Positions 25,694 to 28,447 of a DNA stretch of 28,447 nt are shown piece by piece. The DNA comes from Saprospiraceae bacterium UBA6168 (GTDB lineage Bacteria > Bacteroidota > Bacteroidia > Chitinophagales > Saprospiraceae), in NCBI GenBank assembly GCA_002435785.1, contig DIUC01000023.1, forward strand, positions 1 through 28,447. Reading direction: 5' to 3'. Both the position numbers and the translations under genes were made by a program. How positions within the stretch are numbered: the first letter of the stretch is position 1; each line of letters opens with the position of its first letter. The notes beneath the pieces are model-generated. The model did no database searches. It was given only the letters and a program-made list of their open reading frames with translations, and had not been told where the DNA came from.

Positions 25694-26395
25694 CTATTTC
25701 GCTGCTTTCAACGCAATACCAAGGTGTATTTCATTGCGAATCAAATCATCCGGTTTTCCGGCGTACTTGATGTCCCATTGCATGCGGTCAATGTTGAACT
25801 TGGCGGTAGCTGTCACCGAATTGTCCATCGCCTCTATGCGAGCGGGGAATTGGATGTTTTTGGTGATGTTCTTTATCGTGAGGTTGCCACTGATGTTGTG
25901 GGTTGGGTTTGCGACCTTGTATTTGCTGATGTCGGCTTGGCGAGGGTCGTCCATGTCTGCTGTCTGTGTGCCGCTAAATGTGGCTATTTCCGTAATCTCG
26001 AAAGTGGCTTCGGGATAGTTGGCCACATCGAAGAAGTCAGCGGATTTCAGGTGCCCCAACAACTTGTCGTTGCTGGCCTTGTCTGACCCCGCTGGGCCTG
26101 TGACCGACATTCCGGCGAGGTCCAACACGAATTTGCCGCTTGTGATGTTGCCGTTTTGCACCTGCAAAGCACCGTTTTTGATTTGCACAGCACCGGAATG
26201 GTAGCCCGTTACTTTGGTGCCAATCCACTCGACCAAGCTGGCGGAGGGGTCCACCTGCCAGGTTTCTCCGGCAGTGGTTTCTGTTACAGCTTGAGCATCG
26301 GTTGTGCCGGCTTTGTCGCTATCGGGTGCTTGGGTGCAAGCCGCCATTGATAGCAGTGAAAGTAGGCTGAAATAAAAGAAAATTGTCTTTTTCAT
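25694..26395 (-). CDS. YceI-family lipoprotein
   Basis: This 233-aa protein has a lipoprotein signal peptide, MKKTIFFYFSLLSLLSMAAC, with lipobox SMAAC and lipidated Cys20. A Thr/Ala/Glu-rich linker (21-43) follows, then a YceI-like domain (about 44-233) starting WQVDPSASLVEWIGTKVTG. Family features include GKFVLDLAGM, LLGHLKSADFFDVANYPEATF and the late NITKNIQFPARIE strand. YceI proteins form a lipocalin-like barrel that binds a polyisoprenoid or amphiphilic ligand; some are stress-induced. Here the ligand and the membrane face are unknown. The gene stands alone on the minus strand, with a hairpin after the stop and a hexamer repeat in its leader. Confidence 0.9.
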   Translation of the reverse strand: MKKTIFFYFSLLSLLSMAACTQAPDSDKAGTTDAQAVTETTAGETWQVDPSASLVEWIGTKVTGYHSGAVQIKNGALQVQNGNITSGKFVLDLAGMSVTGPAGSDKASNDKLLGHLKSADFFDVANYPEATFEITEIATFSGTQTADMDDPRQADISKYKVANPTHNISGNLTIKNITKNIQFPARIEAMDNSVTATAKFNIDRMQWDIKYAGKPDDLIRNEIHLGIALKAAK

Positions 26396-26684
26396 GTGTT
26401 TGATTTTGATTTTGATTTTAAAATTGATGAATAAACAATACCAACAGCTTGTTAACGGACTTGTTCAAGTTTCACAAAAAAACCGTTCAGTACATCCAAA
26501 TTTCCAGCAAAAGCGCAGGACGATTTACTAGAAAAGTTACCGGAAAAACATCCCACTGGTGGAAGGAGTGTGGGATAGACCATCTTGCATGATACGTCTG
26601 AGTAATCCCGGCATTCCCAATACCATTTTAAAAAAAAATAGCTGACTTTGAATTCTTAATCAATCAAACTTTTCAAGAATTATT
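26396..26684. other. Intergenic region upstream of the YceI lipoprotein gene
   Basis: This AT-rich stretch should hold the promoter of the lipoprotein gene on the minus strand, but no clean TAnnTTTG box was found. It starts with three TTTGAT hexamers (26399-26416; ATCAAA on the minus strand) a few bases before the start codon. A perfect 7-bp inverted repeat, ATCCCAC at 26550-26556 and GTGGGAT at 26570-26576, sits in the middle without a T-run. No credible open frame was seen. Confidence 0.5.
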
Positions 26685-26729
26685 AAAAAAAATGTCAGTG
26701 CAATCTCCCAATCACACTGACACTTTTTT
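26685..26729. terminator. Bidirectional terminator downstream of the 326-aa gene
   Basis: TGTCAGTG (26693-26700) pairs perfectly with CACTGACA (26715-26722) around a 14-base loop. Eight A residues at 26685-26692 read as a T8 run on the minus strand, terminating the gene that ends at 26746. Six T residues at 26724-26729 make it usable on the plus strand too. Confidence 0.85.
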
Positions 26730-26745
26730 AACGCTTCATTCCCTT

Positions 26746-27726
26746 TTACTCCGTTGCCGTCAACTCATACTCTGCCGTCATCCCGCCCGTATTTTTTACG
26801 ATGAACATTTTATTGGTGGTACTCCAGCCCAATTCGGCAGCGGAAGCTTCCAGCGTTTCACCGGGCAGCACGACCCCTTTGTTGGGGCTATCGGTGGCAG
26901 CGGCGGTATTGGCAAAGAAGAAATGCAGTTCGCTGCCGCCTTCGACATTCGCAAAGATAAAGTTCGCATTGATGCTTAAATCAAATTTATTGGGTACATC
27001 TATCACATTGGAAGCACCCGCATTCACAGTGCCGGAATTGTTAAACAGTCCGGTCGAATCCGCCGATGAACGACGTATGAGCGTTAGGTTAAAGAACCGC
27101 TCCACATCTGATGCCGATTCGTAAAACTTGGTCATTAGGGAACCAAGGCTTCTATACAATGCCTTTGCCAGTACTATCCTTTGCTTTTCCAGGTCGGAGG
27201 CATTTTTGGCAACATTGGTCATGGCCTGTTTTTGTGCATCACGGTCAGCGAGCAAGATGGCATATTTGGCTAAAACTGCTGTCTTTAAAGTGGCTAAAAC
27301 AGGATATGGCGTCAGGCTACTGGCCAGCGTATTGACGGCTATAATACGCTCTTCGTAGGTGCCTACCTGAAATGGCTTGCGCTTGTTGGGGAATATGGCC
27401 ATGGATTCTGGTGTTCCTTCTCGATAGTGGTAATATACTTCGCCTTCCCAATCCTTAATCCAATTATCACCCAATTCCTTGAAACGTTTAGTAAGCAGCA
27501 GCGTCTTACTCATTCTGAGGCTAATGCTGGCTTTCCAAGCAGAAAATAAATTTTGAAAGACCACCAGCAATGGATTCAAAAAATTCCATAGTGCTTCAAT
27601 TTCAGGGTCGTCTATCTCTGCGTGCAATCGGGAATCATGGTCATTACCGATTCTGACCATTTTGTTAAAAGCCTTGCGAGTGTTTACCTCGAAGGTGTTG
27701 ACTAAATAAGACCAAAGTTTAAGCAT
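26746..27726 (-). CDS. Hypothetical protein, helical N-part and beta-rich C-part
   Basis: I do not recognise this 326-aa protein. It has no signal peptide or clear membrane segment and is probably cytoplasmic. Residues 1-215 are helix-rich and charged, with Trp/Tyr motifs such as DNWIKDWEGEVYYHYREG. Residues from about 225 are Gly/Asn/Ala-rich and look beta-sandwich-like, ending in MFIVKNTGGMTAEYELTATE. The frame stays open upstream to a GTG at 27951, but that part is AT-rich, low in complexity and contains a repeated non-coding-looking motif, so the ATG at 27726 (MLKLWSYLVNTF) is chosen. A strong terminator follows 17 bases after the stop. The two-part build could be a small scaffold or binding protein, but nothing in the sequence settles it. 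Confidence 0.7.
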   Translation of the reverse strand: MLKLWSYLVNTFEVNTRKAFNKMVRIGNDHDSRLHAEIDDPEIEALWNFLNPLLVVFQNLFSAWKASISLRMSKTLLLTKRFKELGDNWIKDWEGEVYYHYREGTPESMAIFPNKRKPFQVGTYEERIIAVNTLASSLTPYPVLATLKTAVLAKYAILLADRDAQKQAMTNVAKNASDLEKQRIVLAKALYRSLGSLMTKFYESASDVERFFNLTLIRRSSADSTGLFNNSGTVNAGASNVIDVPNKFDLSINANFIFANVEGGSELHFFFANTAAATDSPNKGVVLPGETLEASAAELGWSTTNKMFIVKNTGGMTAEYELTATE

Positions 27727-27737
27727 GGTATCAAAGG

Positions 27738-27777
27738 TTTTTAGTGAAAAATAGTTAGTTGCTTTTTTTAGTGAAAA
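27738..27777 (-). promoter_or_regulatory. Direct repeat in the leader of the 326-aa gene
   Basis: TTTTTAGTGAAAA occurs identically at 27738-27750 and 27765-27777, 27 bp apart (TTTTCACTAAAAA on the minus strand). The near copy ends 12 bases before the chosen ATG. Two identical 13-bp sites on nearly the same face of the helix next to a start codon suggest an operator for a dimeric regulator, or simply AT-rich duplication. Confidence 0.35.
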
Positions 27778-27951
27778 GTTTGTTGATAGTAAAATGTTTG
27801 TAATTTGTTGTTGTATTTTTTCAGGAACGACAGAGAAATTGTGAATGTTGCGACAGATTTTAAAAATATTTGCAACTTTCCGAAAATACTCCCTCCAATA
27901 CAAAATGCAGTTGCAGATTGCTTCTAACATTTCCACAGGCATTTTCGACAC

Positions 27952-28318
27952 CTGTTGATTGTACCTGACAAAGCACTTTTACATGTTCAGCAGGTGCAGA
28001 AAGTCACGGTGGTTTTGTTGGGACTTTTTAAGGGTAGTTTACAATACTGATGGTTTTGTTTGGGCTTTTTTTGAGGATAGGTGGGTGATTGGAACCATTT
28101 TCGCTGGTTACTGCTGTTAGTTACCCGCCAAATCAGTTCTGATAGGTTGCAACGGATTGAATTTATCTGGCTATCTACATCATTTAACCCTTTCAGGGTG
28201 GTTTCCCGTTAGCGGGGTTATTCCTTATTGAACCTCAAAGGGTCAAAAAGTTGACAAACTTTTAAAGTGACAAAGTAGAATTAACCAAGCCGCATTACCT
28301 TGCCCCCAAAATTACGAC
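27952..28318. other. Intergenic region with direct repeats and a hairpin cluster
   Basis: This 367-bp gap between divergent genes contains an imperfect direct repeat of about 20-30 bp (TGGTTTTGTTGGGACTTTTT at 28010-28029 and a close variant at 28051-28071). It also has three hairpins in a row: ACCCT/AGGGT at 28187-28199, CCCG/CGGG at 28205-28216, and AAAAGTT/AACTTTT at 28246-28263. ACCCTTTCAG at 28187-28196 can instead pair with CTCAAAGGGT at 28234-28243, giving an alternative fold. No gene was seen. Confidence 0.5.
28296..28303 (+). promoter_or_regulatory. Possible -7 box for the 37-aa membrane protein
   Basis: TACCTTGC followed by a C-run resembles the tRNA promoter's TACCTTTGCCCC with one T missing. 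It ends 15 bases before the ATG at 28319. No TTG was found at the right distance upstream, so this is a weak call. Confidence 0.25.
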
Positions 28319-28432
28319 ATGGAAAACGCACCTACATTTTTTGATACCGAAACCAAGCTGCTCATCGGCTTGGTTTTGTTGCTTGCCATCGGCTTTCTAA
28401 TTTTGCGAAAGCAAGGGAAAAAGAGGGATTGA
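28319..28432 (+). CDS. 37-aa single-pass membrane protein
   Basis: The ATG at 28319 opens a 37-codon frame ending in TGA at 28430-28432. The product starts MENAPTFFDTETK, has one hydrophobic helix at about residues 14-31 (LLIGLVLLLAIGFLI) and ends in a basic tail, RKQGKKRD. The positive charges after the helix predict an N-out, C-in inner-membrane protein. It is a common type of small bacterial membrane protein, but no family is recognised. The stop codon falls inside the 8-bp tandem repeat that runs off the window. Confidence 0.6.
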   Translation: MENAPTFFDTETKLLIGLVLLLAIGFLILRKQGKKRD

Positions 28433-28447
28433 GGGATTGAGGGATTG
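28423..28447 (+). repeat. 8-bp tandem repeat (GAGGGATT), continuing past the window
   Basis: Three full copies of GAGGGATT lie at 28423-28430, 28431-28438 and 28439-28446, plus one base at the edge. The array begins within the last codons of the 37-aa gene. The number of units beyond the edge cannot be seen. Confidence 0.85.

Noticed and set aside
27727..27951. N-terminal extension of the 326-aa protein to a GTG at 27951
   Set aside because: The extra 75 codons are AT-rich and low in complexity and contain a perfect 13-bp direct repeat; the composition changes at the ATG at 27726.
28251..28281. A TTGACA...TAGAAT pair that looks like a sigma-70 promoter
   Set aside because: The spacing is 19 bp and Bacteroidota do not use the E. 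coli -35/-10 consensus; the TTGACA is also part of a hairpin.

Overview
The window looks like a chromosomal segment from a Bacteroidota bacterium, most likely of the Saprospiria or a related gliding or filamentous lineage (inference). The reasons are a C-terminal type IX secretion (T9SS) sorting domain, SprB-like repeats, very large SdrD_B/DUF11/HYR-type surface proteins, A-rich leaders without clear Shine-Dalgarno sites, and a promoter with the Bacteroidota TAnnTTTG -7 box in front of the tRNA gene. No transposase, CRISPR array, phage gene or restriction/defence gene was found.

Layout. Bases 1-91 hold the likely last 16 codons of an upstream gene and a long inverted repeat. A secreted M14-type zinc carboxypeptidase-like protein follows (116-2692). 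After an AT-rich 683-bp gap come three giant secreted proteins in one direction, covering about 70% of the window. Protein A (3376-11289, 2637 aa) has jelly-roll-like, IgGFc-binding-like, SdrD_B, DUF11 and cadherin-like modules. Protein B (11458-14025, 855 aa) has two SdrD_B modules and Ig-like modules. Protein C (14438-24100, 3220 aa) has DUF11, SdrD_B, about 20 HYR-like modules, SprB-like repeats and a T9SS type A tail. Strong terminators follow B and C. No U-tract terminator separates A from B, so those two may be co-transcribed.

Behind protein C lies galK (24235-25391), intact in every motif but broken by a one-base frameshift at a G7 run. Next come a bidirectional terminator, tRNA-Lys(CTT) on the minus strand, a YceI-family lipoprotein (minus), an unrecognised 326-aa protein (minus), a repeat- and hairpin-rich gap, and a 37-aa single-pass membrane protein (plus) that runs into an 8-bp tandem repeat at the window edge.

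How it works together (inference): A, B and C look like an extracellular adhesin or matrix cluster. Only C carries a recognisable T9SS type A tail. A and B instead share a short C-terminal motif, CPPVxVT, which is the most unusual signal in the window. In A it sits just behind a C8 tract, so slippage would remove it. The peptidase, galK, the lipoprotein and the tRNA are probably neighbours rather than partners.
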